Positions 9,372 to 16,849 of a stretch of 35,262 bases of DNA are shown here, one piece after another. This stretch comes from Alphaproteobacteria bacterium (GTDB lineage: Bacteria; Bacteroidota; Bacteroidia; Chitinophagales; Chitinophagaceae): positions 1 through 35,262 of the forward strand of contig JASGCT010000022.1 in assembly GCA_030053915.1 (NCBI GenBank), given 5' to 3'. The notes under the pieces were generated by a model. That model had not been told where the DNA came from and searched no databases. It was given only the letters and a program-made list of their open reading frames with translations. The first letter of the stretch is position 1, and the number at the start of each line of letters is the position of its first letter. The translations under genes were made by a program, and so were the position numbers.

Positions 9372-9923
9372 TTGAGTTTGGTTCTATATTTAAAAAAAAT
9401 TGTTATTATTATATTGGTTTTAAACGCCTTATCATTAAAGTCCCAAAATCCTTGGTACTGGGGTGGCAACTTTTCACTTGGGCTAGGTGATGGCACCTTT
9501 AATGTAAACTTAACACCCGAATTGACAAAAACTATTTCCAGAGTTTTGGATATGGGTTTCGCATTAAATTTCGGCTATCTTAAAAATTCAAATAGTAATT
9601 TTGAATATCAAAAAATCAGCTATGGTATGGCAGTTATTTCAAGATTGTGGATAGCCCAACATGTAGTTATTTCTTTAAATCCCGAGTATAATTGGTTACA
9701 TGTTACAACAAAAGATCCTAGTACTCAATTACAAATAAAAACCTTTGCCCAAGCCCCAAGTATTTTAGTTGGAGTAGGCTATGGTAGTAGAGACATTGGC
9801 GATAAAGTATTTTTTGTCTCTGTTTTATTAGATATTTTAAACGACCCGAATTCACCATATTATACGGGTGGTGTTAAACTCCCATTTTTTAGAGCTGGTT
9901 TTGGATTATATTTAGGTAGATAA
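9372..9923 (+). CDS. Small secreted/outer-membrane beta protein of unknown function
   Basis: Not recognised. The 183-residue product has an N-terminal hydrophobic signal (YLKKIVIIILVLNALSLKSQ) followed by alternating glycine- and aromatic-rich beta strands (GNFSLGLGDGTF, MGFALNFGYLK, SILVGVGYGS, FRAGFGLYLGR). This suggests a small outer-membrane beta-barrel or barrel-like protein. The frame has no ATG before the signal peptide. The best start is the TTG at 9372, 8 nt after the glcD-like stop, or the TTG two codons later. It is probably co-transcribed with the oxidase gene. Nothing in the sequence says what it binds or transports. Confidence 0.7.
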   Translation: MSLVLYLKKIVIIILVLNALSLKSQNPWYWGGNFSLGLGDGTFNVNLTPELTKTISRVLDMGFALNFGYLKNSNSNFEYQKISYGMAVISRLWIAQHVVISLNPEYNWLHVTTKDPSTQLQIKTFAQAPSILVGVGYGSRDIGDKVFFVSVLLDILNDPNSPYYTGGVKLPFFRAGFGLYLGR

Positions 9924-9989
9924 TGACATCAATTAAAAGTATTCTAAATTAACATATAACGATTTGTTTCTTTGGTAAACGTATTAGGA

Positions 9990-10883
9990 TTACATGATAT
10001 AAAATTCATGGGGTTCAATATGATTAGGAATATCATTTTCTTTTAATAACTCTTTGATATTTATTTCAATTTTTCGAGTAATCGTCTTTATTGGCGTATC
10101 ACTTGGTGAATTTTGAAAGGGGTTTTGTAATTGTATGGATGACCGTTCTAATAAGAAAAATATTGACGCAATAGCAACGATTAACACTAACTCAAAAGCT
10201 AAAGGATAATCATGAAAAGTTATCGTTAAAATTACAATAAAAACATAAATTGCCCAATGCAAATATTTTCTATAGCCTGCTGGAAATACTGTAGATTTTA
10301 TGCGTTCGCACATTCCCTGATACGTTATAAAATTAGCTAAAATATCATTGATTTTAACATAAGAGTAAGTGTCTATTTGATCAGTATCTCGTAACCTCGA
10401 AATATGTTCAAAATTTTGCTGCATGATTCCTAATGGTTTAATGCTATAATTTACCAAATCCTTAAAATCCGCCTTGCTTAAATAGTCTGAAACATTATCA
10501 ATAGGATTTTGATTTCTCAATGTTTGACCTAATGAATACAACCAAGCAATATGTCGATACGCAATAATTTTGATTTCTTTGTTGTTACCCTCTTTTATAT
10601 GTGCATTCATTAATAAAATTAAATTTCTGCTATCATTTACAATACTACCCCAAATCTTACGTGCCTCCCACCAACGATCATAGGATTGACCAATTTTAAA
10701 AGATAATAAAATTGAAATTGCAGAACCAATAAATGCAGGTATAGAAGGATTAAGGTCTGGTATTAAATTATGAAATTTCCATGACAAGACATTGGTAGCA
10801 AAAATTACTATAGCCACAATAAACATATCCTTTCTTATAATTCCTAAGTTATAACTTAAAGGGAATTTTTTATCTAATAACAT
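9990..10883 (-). CDS. Bestrophin-family (UPF0187) membrane channel
   Basis: A 297-residue inner-membrane protein of the bacterial bestrophin family, which forms pentameric ion channels. The diagnostic block is the SYDRWWEARKIWGSIVNDSRNL stretch at about 67-88. Transmembrane segments lie at about 20-38 and 47-64, with a further hydrophobic pair around 212-245. The family length of about 290-300 residues is respected. It is convergent with the preceding small secreted protein and stands alone on its strand, with a -7-type promoter box at 10909-10916. The ion specificity (chloride in eukaryotic members, cations reported for one bacterial member) cannot be told here. Confidence 0.92.
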   Translation of the reverse strand: MLLDKKFPLSYNLGIIRKDMFIVAIVIFATNVLSWKFHNLIPDLNPSIPAFIGSAISILLSFKIGQSYDRWWEARKIWGSIVNDSRNLILLMNAHIKEGNNKEIKIIAYRHIAWLYSLGQTLRNQNPIDNVSDYLSKADFKDLVNYSIKPLGIMQQNFEHISRLRDTDQIDTYSYVKINDILANFITYQGMCERIKSTVFPAGYRKYLHWAIYVFIVILTITFHDYPLAFELVLIVAIASIFFLLERSSIQLQNPFQNSPSDTPIKTITRKIEINIKELLKENDIPNHIEPHEFYIM

Positions 10884-10908
10884 ATTCTTAGTGCCTTTTT
10901 AATTTTAG

Positions 10909-10916
10909 CAAAGATA
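10909..10916 (-). promoter_or_regulatory. TAnnTTTG -7 box for the bestrophin gene
   Basis: On the minus strand the sequence reads TATCTTTG, an exact match to TAnnTTTG, followed by C. It lies 25 nt upstream of the ATG at 10883. No clear -33 element is visible in the AT-rich flank. Confidence 0.5.
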
Positions 10917-11143
10917 TTATTTTATTTTTAATATTTTTATTTTATTTTATAAAATTTATTTTTTCTGCTTCCTGTTTTAAATACGCAACTATTTTTTGGG
11001 TAACTTTATGATTGATAAAAAGTGCAAAGTTTCAGATTTTAAACGTATCATAATATAACCTCAGATTTTGTAAATTAAAATAAGCGAAACATGTTTTTAT
11101 AATTTTTGAAAAAATAAAATATGAAAACTTCATATATAATACG

Positions 11144-11151
11144 TAATTTTG
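11144..11151 (+). promoter_or_regulatory. TAnnTTTG -7 box for the HsdR-N-like gene
   Basis: TAATTTTG followed by C matches the Bacteroidota -7 consensus. It lies 35 nt before the ATG at 11187, leaving a short leader. A -33 TTG at ideal spacing is not obvious. Confidence 0.45.
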
Positions 11152-11186
11152 CATTGTAAAACATAAATCAAATATTTTTTTTTAAC

Positions 11187-11612
11187 ATGACGTTTAAACC
11201 CAATTTTAATATTAATAATAATACAAAACCGGCTAAAATATTTGATATTGTTAGAAAAAAATGGGTGGTGTTAACACCCGAAGAAACAGTTCGACAATAC
11301 TATATTCACCAATTAGTTTATGTTTTAAAATACCCCCCCTCTTTAATTTCTGTTGAAAAAAAAATTAAATGTAATCAAAAATTATTACGTTACGATATAG
11401 TGGTTTATAAAGAACGAAAGCCTTGGATTTTAATTGAATGTAAGTCCCCCGAAATGAGTTTAAATGAAAATGTACTTAGTCAAGTCTTTAATTATAATTA
11501 TTTTTTAAAATCTAGTTATTTAGGTATCGTTAATGGAAAAGAAGCCCATTATTTTCAATTTAATGCCCAAGGAAATTTAATAAAATTAAACGAACTGCCA
11601 AATTTTTCGTAA
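11187..11612 (+). CDS. Solo HsdR N-terminal-type PD-(D/E)XK domain protein
   Basis: A 141-residue protein matching the N-terminal nuclease-type domain of type I restriction R subunits, standing alone. The PD-(D/E)XK core is visible as Asp70 (LLRYDIVVY) and Glu84-x-Lys86 (PWILIECKSP). There is no helicase domain and no HsdM or HsdS gene nearby, so it is not part of a restriction system in this window. Stand-alone proteins of this type are common single-copy genes in Bacteroidota with no settled function. It is followed after 10 nt by dxs, and its stop codon forms the first bases of the dxs promoter box. Confidence 0.8.
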   Translation: MTFKPNFNINNNTKPAKIFDIVRKKWVVLTPEETVRQYYIHQLVYVLKYPPSLISVEKKIKCNQKLLRYDIVVYKERKPWILIECKSPEMSLNENVLSQVFNYNYFLKSSYLGIVNGKEAHYFQFNAQGNLIKLNELPNFS

Positions 11613-11617
11613 ATTTG
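11610..11617 (+). promoter_or_regulatory. TAnnTTTG -7 box for dxs
   Basis: TAAATTTG, followed by C, lies 5 nt before the dxs ATG at 11623. Its first three bases are the TAA stop codon of the preceding gene. Transcripts from it would be leaderless or nearly so. Confidence 0.45.
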
Positions 11618-11622
11618 CGTTT

Positions 11623-13527
11623 ATGATGGAAAATTTAGAATTATTAAAAGGGATAGATTCACCTGAAGACCTAAAAAAAATTCCTAAAAAGGAGCTTGCA
11701 AAGGTCTGCGATGAATTAAGACAATTTATTATAAATGTGGTAAGTATTCATGGGGGGCATTTTGCCGCTAGCTTAGGGGTTGTTGAACTTTCAGTTGCCT
11801 TACATTATGTATATAATGCACCCTTCGACAACATCGTTTGGGATGTAGGACACCAAGCCTATGGTCATAAAATTTTAACCGGACGAAAACATAATTTTCA
11901 AACTAATCGTAAATATAAAGGTCTTAGCGGTTTCCCTAAAAGGTCTGAAAGTGCTTACGATGTTTTTGGCGTTGGACACTCATCTACTTCTATTTCAGCC
12001 GCTCTTGGCATGGCATTAGCAAATAAATATCTTGCAGAACCTAAAAAGAACGTGGCTGTTATTGGTGATGGCTCTATGACCGCGGGAATGGCTTTTGAAG
12101 CCATGAATCACGCAGGTTCCACCGATGCCGATGTGCTGATTATTCTAAACGATAATTGTATGAGTATCGACCCCAATGTTGGTGCACTTAAAGACTATCT
12201 TACTCAAATTTCAACCTCTACTGTTTATAATAAAATGAAAGAAGATGTGTGGCATTTTTTAGAAAAATTACCCATTGGTGGCAACTTTACCAAAGAAAAA
12301 ACAAGCCAAATTGTAGCGTCTATCAAAGGCATATTACTTAAACAATCAAACTTATTTGAAGCCCTTAATTTAAGGTATTTTGGTCCCATTGATGGTCATA
12401 ATATTACTAAACTTGTTGACACTCTTGAACATATTAAAAAAATTCCAGGTCCTAAAATATTACATATTTTAACTGTTAAAGGAAAAGGCTACGAGCCTGC
12501 CGAAAAAGAACAAACAAAATGGCACGCACCAGGTTTATTCGATAAAGTTACTGGCGAAATTTTTAAAAAAACACATGTAAACCCCCAACCCCAAAAATAT
12601 CAAGATGTTTTTGGACATACAATTTTAGAACTAGCACAACAAAATTCTAAAATATTTGGTATAACCCCAGCCATGCCCAGTGGCTCGTCACTTAAAATGA
12701 TGATGGAAGCCATGCCGCATCGGGCTTTTGATGTTGGCATTTGCGAACAACACGCCGTAACTTTAAGTGCTGGCTTAGCTACCCAAGGGCTTAAAGTGTT
12801 TTGTAATATTTATTCAAGTTTTATGCAACGTGCTTACGACCAAGTTATTCACGATGTGGCTATTCAAAAATTACCCGTAATTTTTTGTTTAGACCGAGCC
12901 GGCTTAGTAGGTGAAGATGGACCTACGCATCATGGATGTTACGATTTAGCTTATTTTAAATGTATTCCTAATATGATTATTGCCGCACCTATGAACGAAC
13001 ATGAACTTAGAAATTTGATGTTCACGGCGCAACTCGAAGATACCAACGTACCATTTGTAATTCGCTACCCAAGAGGTGAAGGTGTTTTGATAGATTGGAA
13101 AAATGCTTTCCAAAAAATTGAAATTGGCACCGCCCGTTGGTTAAAAAAAGGCACCCAAGTAGGGATTATAAGTTTAGGCCATCCAGGAAATTTTGCAAAC
13201 CATGCTATTCATAAATTACCAGCACATTATTCTATTGGGCATCTCGACCTACGATTTCTTAAACCCTTAGATGAAAAAATATTACACGAATTTTGCCAAT
13301 CCTGTCAATCAATTATTACTATTGAAGATGGTACTATTTTAGGCGGCTTAGGTTCTACAATAGCAGAATTTTTACAACAAAACAATTACCAAAATAAACT
13401 TATTATGCTAGGTATTCCTGATAAAATAATAGAACACGGTAGCCCGCTTGAACTTTATCAAGAATGCCAATTTGACGTGGATTCAATTTGTAAAACAATA
13501 ATAAATTTGTATGGAGAAGACAAGTAA
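11623..13527 (+). CDS. dxs: 1-deoxy-D-xylulose-5-phosphate synthase
   Basis: Thiamine-diphosphate enzyme joining pyruvate and glyceraldehyde-3-phosphate, the first step of the non-mevalonate (MEP) isoprenoid pathway. The length of 634 residues is normal for the family. The diphosphate/Mg-binding motif is GDGSMTAGMAFEAMNHAG (148-165), with its Asn in ILNDNCMSI. HVIWD-type residues appear as NIVWDVGHQAYGHKILTGR. The pyrimidine-domain glutamate is in VGICEQHAVTLSAG, and GLVGEDGPTHHGCYDL is the second-domain signature. The start may be the ATG at 11623 or 11626. Its end overlaps the guaB-like gene by 17 nt, indicating tight coupling of the two genes. Confidence 0.97.
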   Translation: MMENLELLKGIDSPEDLKKIPKKELAKVCDELRQFIINVVSIHGGHFAASLGVVELSVALHYVYNAPFDNIVWDVGHQAYGHKILTGRKHNFQTNRKYKGLSGFPKRSESAYDVFGVGHSSTSISAALGMALANKYLAEPKKNVAVIGDGSMTAGMAFEAMNHAGSTDADVLIILNDNCMSIDPNVGALKDYLTQISTSTVYNKMKEDVWHFLEKLPIGGNFTKEKTSQIVASIKGILLKQSNLFEALNLRYFGPIDGHNITKLVDTLEHIKKIPGPKILHILTVKGKGYEPAEKEQTKWHAPGLFDKVTGEIFKKTHVNPQPQKYQDVFGHTILELAQQNSKIFGITPAMPSGSSLKMMMEAMPHRAFDVGICEQHAVTLSAGLATQGLKVFCNIYSSFMQRAYDQVIHDVAIQKLPVIFCLDRAGLVGEDGPTHHGCYDLAYFKCIPNMIIAAPMNEHELRNLMFTAQLEDTNVPFVIRYPRGEGVLIDWKNAFQKIEIGTARWLKKGTQVGIISLGHPGNFANHAIHKLPAHYSIGHLDLRFLKPLDEKILHEFCQSCQSIITIEDGTILGGLGSTIAEFLQQNNYQNKLIMLGIPDKIIEHGSPLELYQECQFDVDSICKTIINLYGEDK

Positions 13528-14665
13528 ATTTCAAATAAATGAAGGTTTAGCTTATGATGATGTGTTGTTGAAACCATCTTATAGCGAGATTCATCCCACT
13601 TTAGTGAATACTACATGTAGTTTAACACCTCATGTTACTTTACAAATACCACTCATTTCATCAGCAATGGACACCGTAACCGAAGCCCCAATGGCTACCG
13701 CACTTGCCATACTCGGTGGCATTGGCATTATTCATAAAAACATGACCATTCAAGAGCAAGTTAAACACATCCAAAAAGTTAAAAATTACCTTAAAATCAA
13801 AACAAATTTGCTTAAAATGTCTAAACAAGCAGCTATCGATAAAAATGGAAAATTGCTGGTTGGAGCGGCTATTGGCATTACGTCTGATGCCATTGACAGG
13901 GCTAATTTATTAATAAAAGCCGGTATCGATATTTTGTGCATTGATAGCGCGCACGGGCATTCCAAACCGGTCATTGAATTAGTAAGCGCCATTCGAAAAA
14001 AATTCCCCTATTTAAGTATTATCGCTGGTAACGTTGCTACCAAAGAAGGTGCTTTAAGTTTAGCCAAAGCTGGTGCCAATGTTATTAAAGTGGGCATTGG
14101 TCCAGGTTCAATATGTACTACCCGTATCGTAACCGGTGTTGGCATTCCTCAAATAACAGCTATCTATGAAGTAGCACAAGAACTAAAAAAATCAGCTGTT
14201 TCCTTAATTGCTGATGGAGGCATTAAATATTCGGGTGATATCACCAAAGCCATAGCCGCTGGTGCCGATGCTGTGATGCTCGGCTCTGCCTTCGCTGGCG
14301 TTGAAGAAAGTCCTGGAAATATCATTGAATTACAAGGTTATAAATATAAATCATACCGCGGCATGGGTAGTTTAGGCGCCATGAGTGCTGGAAGCTCAGA
14401 TCGATATTTTCAAGATAATAAAACCCCCCAAAAACTTGTCCCTGAAGGTGTTGAAGGGCTCGTTGTATTCAAAGGAAAATTGGAAGAAGTGGTAACGCAA
14501 TTTGTAGGCGGACTTCGTTCCGGAATGGGATACTGCGGCGCTAAAAATTTACAAGATTTAAAAAAAGCTCAATTTATAAAAATTACAAATGCAGGCTTGA
14601 TTGAAAGCCACCCGCATCAAATTATGATTACTCAAGAGTCCCCCAATTATTTTAAAAAATATTAA
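13511..14665 (+). CDS. guaB: Inosine-5'-monophosphate dehydrogenase lacking CBS domains
   Basis: Oxidises IMP to XMP with NAD, the committed step to GMP. The catalytic loop [20 protein letters not shown] (about 195-214) contains the nucleophile Cys202. Also visible are [10 protein letters not shown] at the N-terminus, [44 protein letters not shown] with SSDRYF, and the flap [21 protein letters not shown] and the long flap separate it from GMP reductase. At 384 residues it is about 100 shorter than usual. The Bateman (CBS pair) module that normally sits after residue 90 is replaced by a short linker ([20 protein letters not shown]). Catalysis should be intact, but purine-nucleotide allostery through CBS domains should be lost. 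It overlaps the dxs end by 17 nt. Confidence 0.93.
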   Translation: MEKTSKFQINEGLAYDDVLLKPSYSEIHPTLVNTTCSLTPHVTLQIPLISSAMDTVTEAPMATALAILGGIGIIHKNMTIQEQVKHIQKVKNYLKIKTNLLKMSKQAAIDKNGKLLVGAAIGITSDAIDRANLLIKAGIDILCIDSAHGHSKPVIELVSAIRKKFPYLSIIAGNVATKEGALSLAKAGANVIKVGIGPGSICTTRIVTGVGIPQITAIYEVAQELKKSAVSLIADGGIKYSGDITKAIAAGADAVMLGSAFAGVEESPGNIIELQGYKYKSYRGMGSLGAMSAGSSDRYFQDNKTPQKLVPEGVEGLVVFKGKLEEVVTQFVGGLRSGMGYCGAKNLQDLKKAQFIKITNAGLIESHPHQIMITQESPNYFKKY

Positions 14666-14671
14666 GAATTT

Positions 14672-15868
14672 ATGAAACAAACCTTTTTCTGCTTATTGGT
14701 TTGGTTTAGCCTTAATGTAAACGCACAACATGTTTATATATCACCTACGTATTGCCAAAAAACAACTATCAGTATTCTGTATTTTCAAGAAGGTAGCGAA
14801 ATTTATACAACATGGGGACATACCGCTTTACGCGTAATTGATAGCAATAATAATACCGACTATGTTTATAATTTTGGCACCTTTAGTTTCGAACAACCCA
14901 ATTTTGTGTCAAAGTTTGCAATGGGAGACCTTGACTATTATGTTTCCATTGCTACTTATAAAGATTATTTAAATTTTACAAAAACCGAAAATAGAGGTTT
15001 GTCCGAAATTGTTCTGAATTTAGATACTATTAAAAAGTCGAACCTTTTAACCAACCTTATTACTACTTATACGTATAATCCCCACTATAAATACGATTTT
15101 CTTTACGACAATTGTGTTACCCGTGTTAACCAAATTTTGCACCAAGCAAACGTGTATCAATTTGTGCTTCCTATAACAAAAATCGCCTCGTATCGTGACG
15201 CAATTTTATACTATCCCATTTCACAAAATAAACATGCACTTGCATTTGGAATTAATATATTATTAGGTGCTAAAGCTGATGTAAAACTAACTGATTCTAC
15301 GTATAATTTTTTGCCATATTTATATCATAATCAATTGTTTAATATGAATATTAACGAAAATTTTATTCTACAAGAACACACCGTTTTGCCATTTAATATT
15401 TTACATCGACTTTATATCGACCCAATTGTTTTTATTTTACTCTTTCTTACAATTTGGATACTTTATTTATTATCGGTTAAACGGAATAGAACCTTGTTTA
15501 TTTTAAGTAAAATTATTATCTTTTTTTACAGTTTCATTGGTTTATTTATAGTCTTTTTTTGGTTCGTATTCAATCATAAAGCCTGCGACAATAATTATAA
15601 TATACTTTGGGGAAATCCTTTATACATTATTTTAATGCTGTTAACTAAAAAGTATAATGTTGCTTGGAAAATTTTAGCTAATACCATGTTTATCGGATGC
15701 CTCCTGTTTTTCATCTTTGCCATTGATTTTAAACAATATAACCTACAACTTTGGTTGCTAAACATCATTCAATTGTTCATTGGATTCTATTATTGGAGAA
15801 GCTATAAAATTTTAAAAAGGAAATTTAAAATCCCAGAATTTATTCAACAGAGAACTTTAAAAAAATGA
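14672..15868 (+). CDS. DUF4105 / Lnb-type membrane protein
   Basis: A 398-residue protein with a signal sequence (about 1-19), an extracytoplasmic domain (about 25-235) and five or so hydrophobic segments in the C-terminal half (about 245-375). The soluble domain has EIYTTWGHTALRVID, YNFGTFSF and KYDFLYDNCVTRVNQ. The conserved His and Cys of these blocks are typical of the DUF4105 domain. That domain has been connected with a lipoprotein N-acyltransferase (Lnb) in Bacteroides, and the His/Cys pair would fit a cysteine-type acyl transfer. Membership is inferred from motifs, and the enzymatic role here is untested. It starts 6 nt after the IMP dehydrogenase stop. Confidence 0.75.
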   Translation: MKQTFFCLLVWFSLNVNAQHVYISPTYCQKTTISILYFQEGSEIYTTWGHTALRVIDSNNNTDYVYNFGTFSFEQPNFVSKFAMGDLDYYVSIATYKDYLNFTKTENRGLSEIVLNLDTIKKSNLLTNLITTYTYNPHYKYDFLYDNCVTRVNQILHQANVYQFVLPITKIASYRDAILYYPISQNKHALAFGINILLGAKADVKLTDSTYNFLPYLYHNQLFNMNINENFILQEHTVLPFNILHRLYIDPIVFILLFLTIWILYLLSVKRNRTLFILSKIIIFFYSFIGLFIVFFWFVFNHKACDNNYNILWGNPLYIILMLLTKKYNVAWKILANTMFIGCLLFFIFAIDFKQYNLQLWLLNIIQLFIGFYYWRSYKILKRKFKIPEFIQQRTLKK

Positions 15869-15894
15869 AAGTACGATTTTTAAAATAAATTTTG

Positions 15895-15902
15895 TAATTT
15901 TG
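15895..15902 (+). promoter_or_regulatory. TAnnTTTG -7 box before queD
   Basis: TAATTTTG followed by C lies 13 nt before the queD ATG, in the 47-nt gap after the DUF4105 gene. It would start the downstream unit queD to trpF. No good -33 element is seen. Confidence 0.45.
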
Positions 15903-15915
15903 CAAAAAAACATTT

Positions 15916-16326
15916 ATGCTTTATCTCACCAGAATTGAAACTTTTAACGCCGCTCATAAGTTGTTTAACCCAGAACTATCTGATCTCGAAAATGACGAGA
16001 TATATGGTATTTGCGCAAATAAAAATTGGCATGGACATAATTACGAACTCTATGTTACAATTAAAGGTAAGGTAAATCCCAAAACAGGATTTATTTTCGA
16101 TTTAAAAAAATTAAGCCAATTTATCCAAATGCATGTTATTAAAAAATACGACCACAAAAATTTAAATCTTGATGTACCAACGCTTCAAAACATCTTATGT
16201 AGTACCGAAAATATCGCCTTAGCTATCTGGAACGACTTAGAAATACATCTACCCGAAGGCGTTAAATTACATGCTATCAAACTTTACGAAACCAATAAAA
16301 ATTATGTTGAATATTATGGAGAATAA
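15916..16326 (+). CDS. queD: 6-carboxytetrahydropterin synthase (QueD/PTPS family)
   Basis: A 136-residue zinc enzyme of the 6-pyruvoyl-tetrahydropterin synthase family. QueD converts dihydroneopterin triphosphate to 6-carboxytetrahydropterin on the way to queuosine. Zinc ligands are His14 (FNAAHKL) and the pair His39/His41 (NWHGHNY); the catalytic Cys33 lies in YGICANKNWHGH. YETNKNYVEYY closes the active site. The QueD role is favoured over a mammalian-type PTPS by the compact bacterial size, but no queC, queE or queF gene is adjacent to confirm it. The end overlaps the start of the DUF2165 gene by 11 nt. Confidence 0.88.
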   Translation: MLYLTRIETFNAAHKLFNPELSDLENDEIYGICANKNWHGHNYELYVTIKGKVNPKTGFIFDLKKLSQFIQMHVIKKYDHKNLNLDVPTLQNILCSTENIALAIWNDLEIHLPEGVKLHAIKLYETNKNYVEYYGE

Positions 16327-16840
16327 GAAAACTAATGTTTCCAGTTTTCAAAAACTAAATATCAGGATAATTCAATCCATGCTCTCGCTTTTTATGGGTA
16401 TCTATTTCTTCATTATTTTTTTAGGAAATATCACCGATTATAATGCTAACTACTTTTTTGTAAAAAATGTACTTTCTATGAAAGAAGTATTTAACCCCGA
16501 AAATAACGCTTGGCGTTCTATCACAAATTCAACAATGCATAAAATTATGTATAATTTTATAATTTTAACTGAATGTGTTTGTTGTTTTTTATTTATCTTT
16601 GGCTTTTTAAAAATGCTAAAAAATATACACACACCCAATTTTATCAAACAAAAACAAGCTACTTTAATTGCTTATTTTATTACACTAACTCTTTTTTTTC
16701 TTGGATTCATTTGCATCGCAGGCGAATATTTTTTAATGTGGCAAGCCAAGTCTTATAATGCCCAACCAACAGCTTTTATGGTAACTTTAATCGCTGCAAC
16801 TTTTTTAATAATCCACCTACATGAAACTTATGAATTTTAA
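16316..16840 (+). CDS. DUF2165-family small membrane protein
   Basis: A 174-residue integral membrane protein with four hydrophobic helices (about 20-40, 75-95, 110-135, 150-168). Family-type signatures are LGNITDYNANYFFVKNVLSM after the first helix, AWRSIT, and GEYFLMWQAKSYNAQPTAF between the third and fourth. Its function is unknown in general. The ATG at 16316 is preferred because it gives the normal family length. In-frame ATGs at 16304 and 16271 would extend the protein further into queD with a non-hydrophobic tail. It overlaps queD by 11 nt and is followed after 9 nt by the FN3/DM13 gene. Confidence 0.82.
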   Translation: MENKKTNVSSFQKLNIRIIQSMLSLFMGIYFFIIFLGNITDYNANYFFVKNVLSMKEVFNPENNAWRSITNSTMHKIMYNFIILTECVCCFLFIFGFLKMLKNIHTPNFIKQKQATLIAYFITLTLFFLGFICIAGEYFLMWQAKSYNAQPTAFMVTLIAATFLIIHLHETYEF

Positions 16841-16849
16841 TTTTTTTTT

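Larger units (their letters stand above)
10884..11186. other. Gene-free AT-rich divergent intergenic region
   Basis: This 303-nt gap separates the divergent bestrophin and HsdR-N-like genes. It is very AT-rich, with runs of TTTTATTTTAT at 10917-10960. It holds one TAnnTTTG box facing each gene (10909-10916 minus, 11144-11151 plus). No reading frame, hairpin or RNA gene is convincing in the rest. Confidence 0.6.

Noticed and set aside
11187-11612. Part of a type I restriction-modification or defence system
   Set aside because: There is no helicase domain, methylase or specificity gene in the surrounding sequence, and the neighbours are housekeeping genes.
13502-13509. TAAATTTG promoter box before guaB
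   Set aside because: It lies only 1 nt before the ATG and inside dxs, so transcription would start within or after the start codon; treated as a chance match.
13511-14665. GMP reductase, because of the short length and missing CBS domains
   Set aside because: The IVTGVGIPQ loop and the KLVPEGVEG flap are those of IMP dehydrogenase.
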